NCBI GenBank assembly: GCA_037783545.1
Contig: JBBELK010000366.1
Location: 1,054,001-1,118,000, forward strand
From: Henricia sp. BOLD:AAB3569
Taxonomy: Eukaryota; Echinodermata; Asteroidea; Spinulosida; Echinasteridae
DNA length: 64,000 nucleotides
Direction: 5' to 3'
Under the pieces are notes generated by a model, which did not search any database, was not told where the DNA came from, and worked only from the letters and a program-made list of their open reading frames with translations. This document shows, piece by piece, positions 10,859 through 21,188 of this stretch (position 1 is its first letter; each line of letters begins with the position of its first letter). The translations under genes were made by a program, and so were the position numbers.

Positions 10859-11095
10859 ATATCCAAGGGAGCAAAATCGGAACTGGTGCTCCGGCGGGAT
10901 GCCAAGATAGCTCAGTTGGCAGATCAATTGGCCATGTAGGCCAAGGACCTGGGTTCGAATCCCAGTCGGGGCATTGTAATTTTCTCGTGTTTCTAAATTC
11001 ATCTTTCAAGTGTCAATACTACCATAACACACCCTCCCCCAACCCACCCCCCCCCCCCCCCCCCCACATTATATTCTATAAGATTCTTTAAAAGT
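10859..11095 (+). mobile_element. tRNA-derived SINE, copy 1
   Basis: Contains a polymerase III A-box (TAGCTCAGTTGG) and B-box (GGTTCGAATCC) correctly spaced in a tRNA-like head at 10903-10975. A non-tRNA body (TTTCTCGTGTTTCTAAATTC), a poly-C tract and an AT-rich end follow. Acceptor-stem mismatches and the shared body at 37141-37450 show it is a SINE, not a tRNA gene. Confidence 0.75.
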
Positions 11096-11611
11096 TAATA
11101 ATCACACATTCTTCAATTTTGAAACGGGTGATTACTTATCGGTTTTTCTAGTTTTATTTTTACATTACTACAAACTTTTCATGAAAGAGAAATGGGCCTC
11201 ATAATGTGCTTGAGTAAAGTCCAAGCTTGACAATAAGAGAACTGTCCATGCATGTACAGTAACTCTTACAGACCGTATCAAATAGCTGCATAAGGACAGT
11301 TAAATTCTTTGTTCCTTGATGACATCCATGGTTGCAAATTTTGCACTTACATTGTTGACCAATTTAAATGTCAAAAGTTGATATGATCTATATATAAAGG
11401 AAAATGTTATGTTCTGCATCTTTGCTCTTCTTCGTTTTCATTCCCTTTTGCCTCGCCTGTAGATCAGTTTAATCCATTGCTTGCGAGCTTCAGGATTATT
11501 GTCTTCCGCATAGGAAATGAAAATATTAAGTAGAAAGGCTGGGGCAAATACATTTTGTGGTCAAGCCTGCATGGGGAAGCAACAAAAGAGTGCAGTCAAC
11601 ATAATTTATAT
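11086..11611 (+). repeat. dispersed repeat family B, copy 1
   Basis: Matches 46175-46735 across about 530 bp (for example GAAACGGGTGATTACTTATC and AGTGCAGTCAACATAAT). The two copies differ in the orientation of an internal segment (see 11270-11389). Confidence 0.75.
11270..11389. repeat. internal segment inverted relative to the other family B copy
   Basis: The left edge AGACCGTATCAAATAGCTGC and a shortened right edge ATATGATCT enclose a core of about 90 bp. The core reads AGGACAGTTAAATTC to GTCAAAAGTTG. In the 46.4-kb copy the core reads in the opposite direction between the same flanks. This copy has lost about 24 bp at the right edge. Confidence 0.75.
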
Positions 11612-11639
11612 TCATCGGTGGTCAGTTAAAAACAAAATA

Positions 11640-12370
11640 AAAGTTAATGCCAGTAAACATAAATGTATGCTCGTTGGCTCAAAACATTAAATCATTGAAA
11701 TGTTTGGGTGTTATTATTTACGAAACCTTAAAGACACAGGCTCGTCAATGCGCGCGTGAGGCCAAATTCGTGCCACGAAATACGCAGCTCCATAGCAAAG
11801 GCATGGAGCTGCGTAGTTCGTGGCACGAATTTGGCCTCACGCGCACACTGATGAGCTGTGCCTTTAAGTTGGAACCAGCATGTCGAATTATGTAAAGAAT
11901 ACAGTTTCCTCGAAATTAGCTATGCAATAAAATATTTATGGACTGTGTAACTTAAAAGCACAGGCAAACTCTTATTGTAAGCTTAGTCATGCCTAGCCTA
12001 GATTATTGTTGCACAATATGTGGTGGCCGTTACACATCTCATAACACTGTCATAATCAAATGTCTAAAACGTGCAGCCAGAATAATACTAAAATGCGATT
12101 TTCTAACACCATCAGCTGACATGTTCAAAAAGCTCGACTGGCTTGCCTATCCAGAGAGAGAGTTAAATACCAAAAAAAAAAGCTGTTCTTGTTTTCAAAA
12201 GTAGGCCTATCAATTCTTTAGCCCATATGGCAAGATTATTTACGCCACACGTAAAATTCTAGAAACTCGTCAATCTGCAGAAAAGACACTGAAAATTCCC
12301 TTTGCACAAAAGGAATCTTACGCCTCGAGTTTTGCTGTAACCGGTGCCGAAATTTGGAACAACCTTAATT
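11640..12370 (+). pseudogene. non-LTR retrotransposon reverse transcriptase, C-terminal remnant
   Basis: Three pieces resemble the end of a LINE reverse transcriptase ORF. KVNASKHKCMLVGSK lies near 11640-11687. MPSLDYCCTICGG is followed by KCLKRAARIILKCDFLTPSA and LDWLAYPERE at 11989-12150. TRQSAEKTLKIPF is followed by SFAVTGAEIWNNL at 12264-12370. The middle of the protein is missing, several frameshifts occur, and a MITE is inserted at 11728-11869. The pattern matches the thumb/C-terminal region of CR1/jockey-type LINEs. It is dead and 5' truncated, as is usual for such insertions. Confidence 0.75.
11728..11869. mobile_element. TTAA-type hairpin MITE inside the LINE remnant
   Basis: 142 bp that folds almost completely on itself. 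The arms start CTTAAAGACACAGGCTCGTC and end with the reverse complement, and the loop is AGCAAAGG. The TTAA at both ends suggests a piggyBac- or Kolobok-like insertion preference. It lies between two conserved LINE blocks, so it inserted after the LINE. Confidence 0.7.
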
Positions 12371-15278
12371 AGTATACTATCTGCATTACTCCATTCACGT
12401 CTCGGGCTCCAGTCCCTATGATTTAGGACTGGGTAAGAAAAGCTTCTGCTCCCGCTGCCCTACCCAGAGTCGTAGACCACGGACCACGGACCTAAACCCC
12501 ACCCTAAAACTCACTCCATATCTCATCCCATACCTTACCCCGATCCTTAAATTAATAGATGGCGAAGTCAGAAACTGTTTACTAAAATGCGAGAATTTTT
12601 CCCCCGAAAAATTTCGACGCCAGCTTAACCACATGCACCTGCCGAAGCATGCTGCCACATGCATGCCGTCACATCAGAACATGGATGACATAGCATTTAT
12701 ATCGCCTCAACCCGCATCTCGATGAACTCGAAACCCATACTCGATCAACTCGAAACACATACTTGACCCCAATGCTCATCGGGTTTGCGAAGATGATGAC
12801 AACGTTGACTCCCATAGGGTATGCATGTGCACCTTTCTACCGCCTTCCTTCCAGCAGATGCGGGGTATCACACCCCAATGGGAGTAACACAAAATAAGTA
12901 AAGCTTGCTTTTCTGCTATCACCATCAAACTGACATACTTTATGTGTAGGGCTTATGTATCTTCCCCAAAACTGTGATGCGTGTATGTGGTAAATTGATG
13001 GAAAGGCAGGGTGGAAGAGGGCTGGCAGTCAACACAGCTTGTAGATTGATCAGCGGCAGCCGAAGCAGAGGCAGTGCACAGTGGCCGAAATCATGTACTT
13101 AGAAAACTAAAATATGAAAATTGAAACGTGAAGACGATCTCAAAACTTGCACAACCAAACAAAGCGATAAAGGGCATTTAAAACTAATCTCAAATAAAGT
13201 TTGCAGCTTCGAGCCCTGTAAAAAAGGATGCTCCCGCCTGTTATACCCGTGACTAAATATTTCGCATCCATTGGCCAAGCCTAAAAGCCCGATCACGTTA
13301 ATTAGCCTACACGTATACGCTAACAGCAAAACAGGGCGCAATAGGGTGATGCGGAAAGGGGGTGTGTGATATGAATAGTTCTTCGAGGGATTTGCCGCTA
13401 AACGAACGGATTAACCGTGATTGACTGGAATGATGAGAGGATACGCATCATGCCGTATGCTAGCAGTTCTGCTTACAAATCCGCTACGTTATACATGTAC
13501 AAAAGCACATGTTATTTTCGACCATGCTTTACTGAGATGACACTTGGAACTTATTGGAATTTCAATACAAAACATTTTTATCAATGAATGGTTTATTTCG
13601 AGCTACAAACACCACTACTCGTGTAATCAAAGAACTCGAATCTTCCACAGACATTGAATATAAACATCTGAGGTGGGTTAAAACGCACAATATGCTCTCA
13701 GTTGACCTGGTATAGGTCAGGTTGACCTGCATCTGCAACTCCAGTACTACCCCAATCCCCCGGGACATTGAAATTGCTATGCGAACCGCGAGTTGTCGAG
13801 GGTCGTTACAAGATGGTGCAGAATTATAGTCTGGGCAACAAAGACAGGAGCGACGAATTCACTACGATAGTTTTATATACCCCTGAGAGAACCGTAACCG
13901 AAGGCTTATGCCTCGTGAATCCACCATTTCTTGGACCAAGGTTTTGTTAAAGGAAACTAAAACCCACTTGGTTCTGAATATGAACTAAAAGATTAAATTG
14001 TCGCAAAGGGCAGGCTCAATATTTTCTTGAGAAAGAAAATGACTCTTCTGCTTGAACATTCTGCTAACAGAAGAGGGCGCTGTTCAGGCGTAGAGGGAAC
14101 CTATAGTTTAAAACAAAAGAGAACATGTTAAACAGTGACGCTAGCTCTTGACTCAAACAAAATTTGCTACAAATGCCGCAAATGACATTCAAAGCAACTC
14201 CGTTATGTTCTTGCTAGCGAATAGTTTTTGTTTTGTTTTTGTTTTTTAAATCATACTTCACCCATCTTTTACCATTATATCTCCAATCGCCACGAACATA
14301 ATGAGCGACGCGAGAGGGAACGAGGCTCGATTCTGCTTGACTGCGGTGCTTGTACTTGCAAGCCCCAACCCAACTAATGTTACCACTCGATAACTGCATA
14401 GTCAAGCCACATAAACATGTTGCAGGGTTTTCCCTTTCATGCCGAGCCAATTCTCTGAACCCTTAATTCAGGGATCTACTTCCACATCGAACCCTCGCGG
14501 CTACTTGGTATTTCGCCTGGGCACTGCTTAGTGGCAGTGCCTTTCCTCTTGCGCCCTATATTGGGGTTCCCGCTTTGTATGCAATCTGGGGGTATTTGTA
14601 TATTTAATTCCAATGCGGAGCCCTTCATTGCCGACATCAACACCACCGATCGGTTTCGCCTGCGAGACCGTTAGTCAAAACCCCAGGGTAATTGCACGCG
14701 TTGCGCTGGGATTCTACAAAACGCAGGTTATTCGCAATGCAAATTTAGCTCACACTTTTATATTATACCCGCTATCACTTGGTGACGGAGTTAGCTAAGT
14801 TTAGCTAAGTGTTCTCAAAATTACTGGGTGTATATCCCTATGTTTGTCATGCTGAACCGATGTACCACTTAAAGTGCACTTTGGGCTTTTCCCTCTTTGC
14901 GACCATCTGGAGCCTATACCTTATACTTCAGTTTTGAGGCTCTTCAACTTCTCTAATATCACCACCTGGTGACTGCGTTTGTCATGTTACGACATACGGG
15001 GCTCTTCCCATCGATCTGGTCACTGTCATCCCGTCGCATCGTGTCCCTGGAAAATAATTCACCTCACCAAGGTGTAAAAAGTGCACCGGTGAATATTTGG
15101 GGCGACTGTAAACACCGTTGAAGGAAAGACTTGTGATGGGCTGACCTGTACTCCAGGAAGGGCAGCAACTACTTGACCCTATATATGGACACTCGGGGAT
15201 TTACTCCGGTCGTATGAACCGGTAAGCTTGTGAAATCGTCAGACTATTTATAATTCAGAAATTTACTCCTGTGTACCC
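12371..15278. other. no gene seen
   Basis: Mixed single-copy sequence. Short open frames of 60-82 codons lie on both strands, with no domains, no splice context and no repeat partner recognised. Confidence 0.35.
13714..13728. promoter_or_regulatory. palindromic nuclear-receptor-like element
   Basis: AGGTCAGGTTGACCT is a perfect inverted repeat of AGGTCA with 3-bp spacer. A third half-site, TGACCT, lies 5 bp upstream at 13703-13708. The layout matches an estrogen-receptor-type element. No gene is visible nearby, so any role is conjecture. Confidence 0.3.
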
Positions 15279-15289
15279 TTGGAGCTTTC

Positions 15290-15973
15290 TGTCGTAATGG
15301 CAAACCTGGGGCTCTTCCCTCACGTGTCCCATTCGGGGATCTTCCTCTCGCGTCAAACACGAGTTAAACATGGAGGTCTTACTCTAACTGGCCAAAATGT
15401 GGTTTTTCCCCTCACACGGCCAAACATGGGGCTTTTTCGCTCACACGGCCAAAATGGGGCTTTTTCCCCCTCACACGGCCAAACATGGGGCTTTTTCCCT
15501 CACACGGCCAACCATAGCCTTGGGCTTTTTCCTCACACGGCCAAAATGGGGCTTTTTCCCCCTCACACGGCCAAACATGGGGCTTTTTTCCTCACACGGC
15601 CAACCGTAGCCTTGGGCTTTTCCCCTCACACGGCCAAACATGGGGCTTTTTCCCCTCACACGGCCAAACATGGGGCTTTTTCCTATCACACAGCCAAACA
15701 TGGGGATTTTTCCCATCACACGGCCAACAATGGGGCTTTTTCCCCTCACACGGCCGACCATAGCCTTGGGCTTTTTCCCCTCACACGGCCAAACATGGGG
15801 CTTTTTCCCCTCACACGGCCAACAATGGAGCCTTTTCCCTCACACGGCCAACCATAGCCTTGGGCTTTTTCCCTCACACGGCCAAACATGGGGCTTTTTT
15901 CCCCTCACACGGCCAAACATGGGGCTTTTTCCCCCTCACACGGCCAACCGTAGCCTAGGGATTTTTCTCTCAC
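15290..15973 (+). repeat. 30-bp minisatellite (about 17 units)
   Basis: The core unit is CTCACACGGCCAAACATGGG then GCTTTTTCCC. A longer variant inserts CATAGCCTTGGG and recurs every few units, giving a loose higher-order pattern. Units at both ends (15290-15390, 15955-15975) are diverged. The long open frames across it, on both strands, follow from the 30-bp (10-codon) period. Confidence 0.85.
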
Positions 15974-16114
15974 GCGGCTAATAAGCAATTTGAGTAATTC
16001 TCCTTGATGATAGTGTGTATTACAAATACATAGTGTAATACTTCAAATCTGTGGTACAGGCCGACTGGATTTCCCGGGTGGGAAAATAATGTTTAATCAA
16101 TCCATCTATCTGTC

Positions 16115-16240
16115 TATAAACCTGGGGCTTTTCCCCTCAGACACACGGCAAAACCTTGGGCTCTTCCCCTCACATGGCAAAAGCTGGGTCTCTATCCTCG
16201 ACATGGCCAAACCTGCGGCTCTTACTCACTGGCCCTGGTA
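16115..16240 (+). repeat. degenerate units of the 30-bp minisatellite
   Basis: AAACCTGGGGCTTTTCCCCT and three further diverged units separated from the main array by about 140 bp. Still older relics (GGGCTTTTCCC, GGGGCTCTTCCC) lie at about 14884 and 15000. Confidence 0.6.
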
Positions 16241-16249
16241 ACGAGATAT

Positions 16250-19200
16250 CCCCTTGCGAAATCTCCGGTTACCAGCCCGAATTATTACAAAAGGGCGGGA
16301 ATAGGTGTACCGCACAATGCCAAAAGGGACAAATTCTTAAGGCCTTAGACCTAGGCCATGAGATGCCACCGTGGTGCGCCATGTAAAATTTTGGGAATCT
16401 TAAGGTTTCTTCCCCTATTTGAAATCCGCGCTAAAACTATGAACGCAACAAAAGACTTGAGATTGGCGCATGGTCCGTTAACACCAGGCGAAAAGGTAAA
16501 ATTCCCTTGAATAAAGACCTTCGGTATCAAAACAGAGGTAAACCCGTCCGGTAAATGGACATTCTCTCACAAAGCGTAGATTCCGCGCATTGGCGGACCT
16601 TAAATGGAGACCAGTCATATAAAACTTTGGCACTGAAACCAAGGATTTATCCAAAGTGCCCATTGCATTCGCTCGCAAGCCTTAGCAAACCTACGAGGAA
16701 AAGACAATAAGCACACCACAGCCAACCACAAGATCAGGATCCTAGCACAACCACGCCTCATCAATCCAAGCCATTCTGCTTCAGTGCACACATTGTACAC
16801 TGAATGACCTCAACCAGTACTTATAGCCCTGCATCATCACGAGTCAAAAGAGGTTCACATGGTGCTACCGTAAACCTATACACGCGTTGATACCACCATG
16901 CACAGCCTCAAGTCTTACCTATCCCGCTCTTCACGAGAGACGTTGGGAGCACGAGGGATCCCGCAGACACACAACCGTGCTCGTGATCGAAGGGCTATGT
17001 GGGTCAAAGCCCCACTTTCGTCCGTGGGCAAGACGCCCAATCCCAACTACCTCGCTAACCCCGGCGACATAGGGGGAGCTGCCAGGGGGAAATGCCACAA
17101 TCCAACCGCCGACAGGATCGGCACCCAAGCGAGGCGGCCACTTGGGGCCAAATTTATAGAGCCGTTCAACCGCCCACGTTCCGTTATCCGAGCATCAGGA
17201 CATCTCATAGACATCGTTAATGGTAAGAAACTGAAAACGTGCCTTAACCAAGCTAGTGACGCAACAATGACGGTTCGCAAGCGCGCGCACACTCAAGCAC
17301 GCCGCGGTTGCAAAAAGGCCTAAACTTTCTGCCACAGCAAGCACACGCCCTCAGCCAGCGCTCAAACGGCTCAATGAAACTGGGCCCTGGCTGAAGCGAA
17401 ATGGTACCGGTGATATTCTGATGGCATCGACAACGCTAATGGCAACAGCACCAGGAGCATCCTAGTGCAGACATGTGCCATACAAGCGTCCGCCACTTGA
17501 ATTCGCCAAATAATGCTCTGGGATCACCAAAGTGCGTTTCTTAACACACAAGACCAACAGCTGCGCATCCCATCCGAAGGATGGAGCACACGCGCTAAAG
17601 CGCCCTGTTCTAAGGCACAGGCCCCCAGACGGTTCTCGAACCTGCAACCTCAAGTTTTCACCCGAGTATTGCGAGTCAGTGACTTTATATCACGTCGGTA
17701 ACCAGACTGGTCGGTTCACAAACGGTGACAGGCAGAGGCAGCCAGGAACGGACCGGAAACAATTAGCCTCGCCGACGTCCTGTTGGTTACTTACATGTAC
17801 ACCACTGGCTACGCAGCCCGACACCGAAACCGGACGCGGATATCTGAGATACGGGAACTCACCAACCCTTGTCACATTTTCATGAAATTGCCCCTGTGAA
17901 TAGATTGCCTCAAGCAGTAAACCTACCAGTATAACTCAATTTATAAATGAGACACACATACAATACAACTAACCTCTCCGTTGGTCCGAAATTTATCAAA
18001 AGATTTATTTAAAATCGCAGCTGAAAACTCCCACAATTCCTATGGGAGAACACTTATATACGCAGTACAAGTGTTCGCGACTGAAGAAGACCACTACATT
18101 TCGCTAAAATCAACCGCAGCTCATCCGACTAAGGATATTCAATATGAAAATGCTGCGACTGTTTTTCAAAACAGATCCCTGGTTAAAACAAAATGTATGC
18201 TACCACTAAACGAGCGCGGTGCGCCGATCACCTTGACCAGCTCAACGTTCCTAGCCATGATGCAAACGAATTATGAATATTGCCGCGCAAACATGTTACA
18301 TGGCTACTAGACACCTTAGAAGGTGAAAACACGCTCTGGTAATGCATGGCCATAGGCGCGGTTGACGAGCTGAAACGCTAACTTATCGCCGTCCTACACG
18401 ATTGACGCGCGAATACGAACACAGCCTGATATTCAACCTTAAAACACCACTACACTGTTAGTGTAGCAGATCTCTCTCCCTGGCGGCTGACACCAACTGT
18501 CATGCGCCACTTTGCAAATTTCACCCCTAAAAAGAAAACCGAGACCCCCGTCCTCGATACTACTTCCAGACTTATCTGAAACATGCTTCCTTGCGGGCTG
18601 AACATTTTGCGATGATATCAAAATGCATATCAAATGTACCACACGGTAATTATCCTGTAAGTTTAAATGTGTTTTTTTTTAAATACAAATCCCAAGGTAT
18701 TCTCCGTTGAAATACAAAACACAATAATTCGATAAACAGGTAGGTCACTTTTATTTGGCATTTAAAATCAAAGGGACTCATCGATCAATATATTGTCTAA
18801 AACACATTTATATGAATTAACCGTATTTCGGGGCCTTTTCTTGGTACCAAATACCCAAACTAAACCAAAAGGCATGACCACGGGGACTTGGGACATACTC
18901 CTGCTAAGGAACCTGCGCTAAGGTACGTTGCGCAAAAAACCACCGTGGAATAACTCAACACACCCACACAAAACACTTTGTATTTTCTTTTCGACACTAA
19001 GGCCGAGTAAGCACCCAGTATGTTCTGGACCTGCCACACTTTGACGCCTAATTGTCACCCTGTGTCACCGCTCGGGAAGAAGCCCTCTATCTTGTCTCTT
19101 CATTCAGGGTGATGGACGTAGAATCCAGTGTCATGGGTAAAATAGAAAACTTGCATGAAATCATACAACATCAAATTGCCTCAAATTACTGCTTCGGCTG

Positions 19201-20868
19201 AAACTACTTACATAATCGGCTCAAACTATTTAGGCCTATTTCGCCCAAAATACGACACTAATCCTGCTATGTAAATAAATGCCCGAAAGTTGCCACGCTT
19301 CTGCCGCAATTAACGGTTGCGTGTAAATGCATTTACAGGAAAACCGCAAAATGTCTACACCATTCCAGTGTTGACGGTCATTTCACACACTGTCCCCATC
19401 GTACTCATTAATTACCCCTTACGGTATGTTGTCGGGGTTACGTATGTACGGTCTACGGCTTGATACTATACTTCAATTAAAATAGGGCTACTCATTTCAT
19501 GTATGCTCTGTTTTAACCTACATCGCATAGGACCACTCACGATTGCACACGTTTACTAAAATTGAATGAACTATTGGCCACCCATTAGCCACCTCCTTAA
19601 ACTCACTTGTACTCCAATAACGGGCCCAATACATCTGCGTTAACATAACCTTATCTACGAAAGGTAAAACAACCGAAAACGTAGGAAAATCGCCATATAT
19701 AGGCCTTATTTTTTTTCAAAGGAAATCCTTCTAACTACATGTAATCTCACAACGCGATGAAAATTGTTCTGACAGACTCTGCTGCAGAATATATATATTA
19801 ACGGCACTTTCCGTGAAATGTCCATACCTAGTTATGGCAAATATCATGATTTTTCAGTTTGAAACATTTAACGAGGCCTTTGGCCATTTCGAAAATCCCT
19901 TTTAAAACTGAATTTTGAGAAGAGGAACATTTGATGCGTAACGAATGACCGCCTCCAGTTAATATGGCGAAAACCAAACCTTTGAGAGGCAAGGGAAGTC
20001 TCAGTCAAATGTAACCATGCGACGAGCCGAGTATGGACGAGCATTTAATTGAGCAAACTCACAGTAAGAGTTTAGAAGTTGCTCAGACATTTCTTTAAAA
20101 TGATTAATCAAGCATTTATTTTTTTTGCAAGCGAAGGGTTGAAAGAAAGGTCAATGTTCGAGAGGGAACATTTATTTTGGATAAAACACCTAGACATTTC
20201 AGCCTGTCCCAAATGTCTGTTCACAGGGCCCGAGGCCATGGTCAACTTCTCAATTCTTTCCCCAATTACTTGTATCATTAATTGGTGTCTAGAAATAAAA
20301 TCGGTGGATGAAACAAGGGAATAATTTTACACGTGACCACCTCGAGTCTGCCTTGTTATGACCGCATGTTGAAACATGCCGCGGTCAAATGAAAAAATCT
20401 TCCCGAGATACAAACAAACTAAAAAACAACTGCAAATATAAATTACTGCAACATGGTAAGATTTTACTTCAATGCCAACACTAATTTTTCCATTAGGCAG
20501 AAAAGAGAAAACCCCATAACAAGGCAACATTTGTGCGGAACAGGGGTTTCAGCACTGAAAGGGACACCTTTACAAAAATAGTCTTGAAAGGGCAAACTCC
20601 TCATTTTTGCCGTACTCACCACCATTGACGATTCTTTCACTTGCCGTGTAGTGCTGAGTTCGTCAAAGCCATGCGCTACGAGCCACGATTTCGAATGCAC
20701 CGCAATTGTGCACCACATTGGTATGCAAATTTTGTAGAGCGGAATGCAGGAAAACAACGCGAAGAACAAAGGGGGGGGGGGGGGGAGGGGGGGTGGGAGG
20801 GGGTTTGCATTCCCAACAGACCTGCACGAATTGCATGCAATTTTCAAACCAATAACGTGCATAATAAT
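16250..20868. other. long stretch without a supported gene
   Basis: No transposon protein, tandem array or splice-bounded frame was recognised. The longest frames (16898-17323 plus, 17532-17885 plus, 17981-18310 plus) have no domain I know. The 109-codon frame at 17981-18310 is the only one with unremarkable protein-like composition. A poly-G tract lies at 20771-20786. Confidence 0.35.
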
Positions 20869-21188
20869 GTTACGAAACATATTGTGTTTCTTAGATTATT
20901 TATACTGAAGCCTGCTTACCTGTCCATAGTTGACTGAACAATTGCATTCCTTTCGCGAGAATGGAATCACCCAAATAAACACAAAAAACACCCCCTCTAG
21001 CCCATGTGGTCTAGCCCTATGACCCCAGGTCATGCCATGTGGCCCAACAATCGTCCTCACTTTACGTTTGGCCCGACAACAAAGACGTACACATCTTGCT
21101 GTGGGGCGGGTACGGCGTGGGAGTCAACTATGGACAGGTAAGCAGGCTTCAGTATAAATAATCTAAGAAACACAATATGTTTCGTAAC
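20869..21188. repeat. 320-bp inverted repeat at the left end of the GC-rich block
   Basis: Arms 20869-20935 and 21123-21188 are near-perfect reverse complements of about 66 bp (GTTACGAAACATATTGTGTT at the outside). The centre carries the left terminal repeat of the large block. Confidence 0.8.
20893..21073 (+). repeat. left terminal inverted repeat of a GC-rich element
   Basis: Reverse-complement match to 35571-35737. The match includes ATTCCTTTCGCGAGAATGG, CCCATGTGGTCTAGCCCTAT and GGTCATGCCATGTGGCCCAA. The outermost 55 bp match less well here than a second copy at 21189-21244, which fits the right end better. The left end has therefore been partly duplicated. Confidence 0.75.

Noticed and set aside
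10903..10975. Functional tRNA gene
   Set aside because: A- and B-boxes are good, but the acceptor stem is mismatched. The same sequence with the same non-tRNA tail occurs at 37.2 kb, so it is a SINE.
15279..15981. 192- and 113-codon plus frames and a 96-codon minus frame
   Set aside because: Products of the 30-bp minisatellite period.
17611..17700. Possible tRNA or SINE B-box on the minus strand (GGTTCGAGAACC)
   Set aside because: The B-box is imperfect and no A-box or stem structure was found at the right spacing.
17981..18310. 109-codon plus-strand frame
   Set aside because: Unremarkable composition and a non-ATG beginning. No domain, splice or promoter context.
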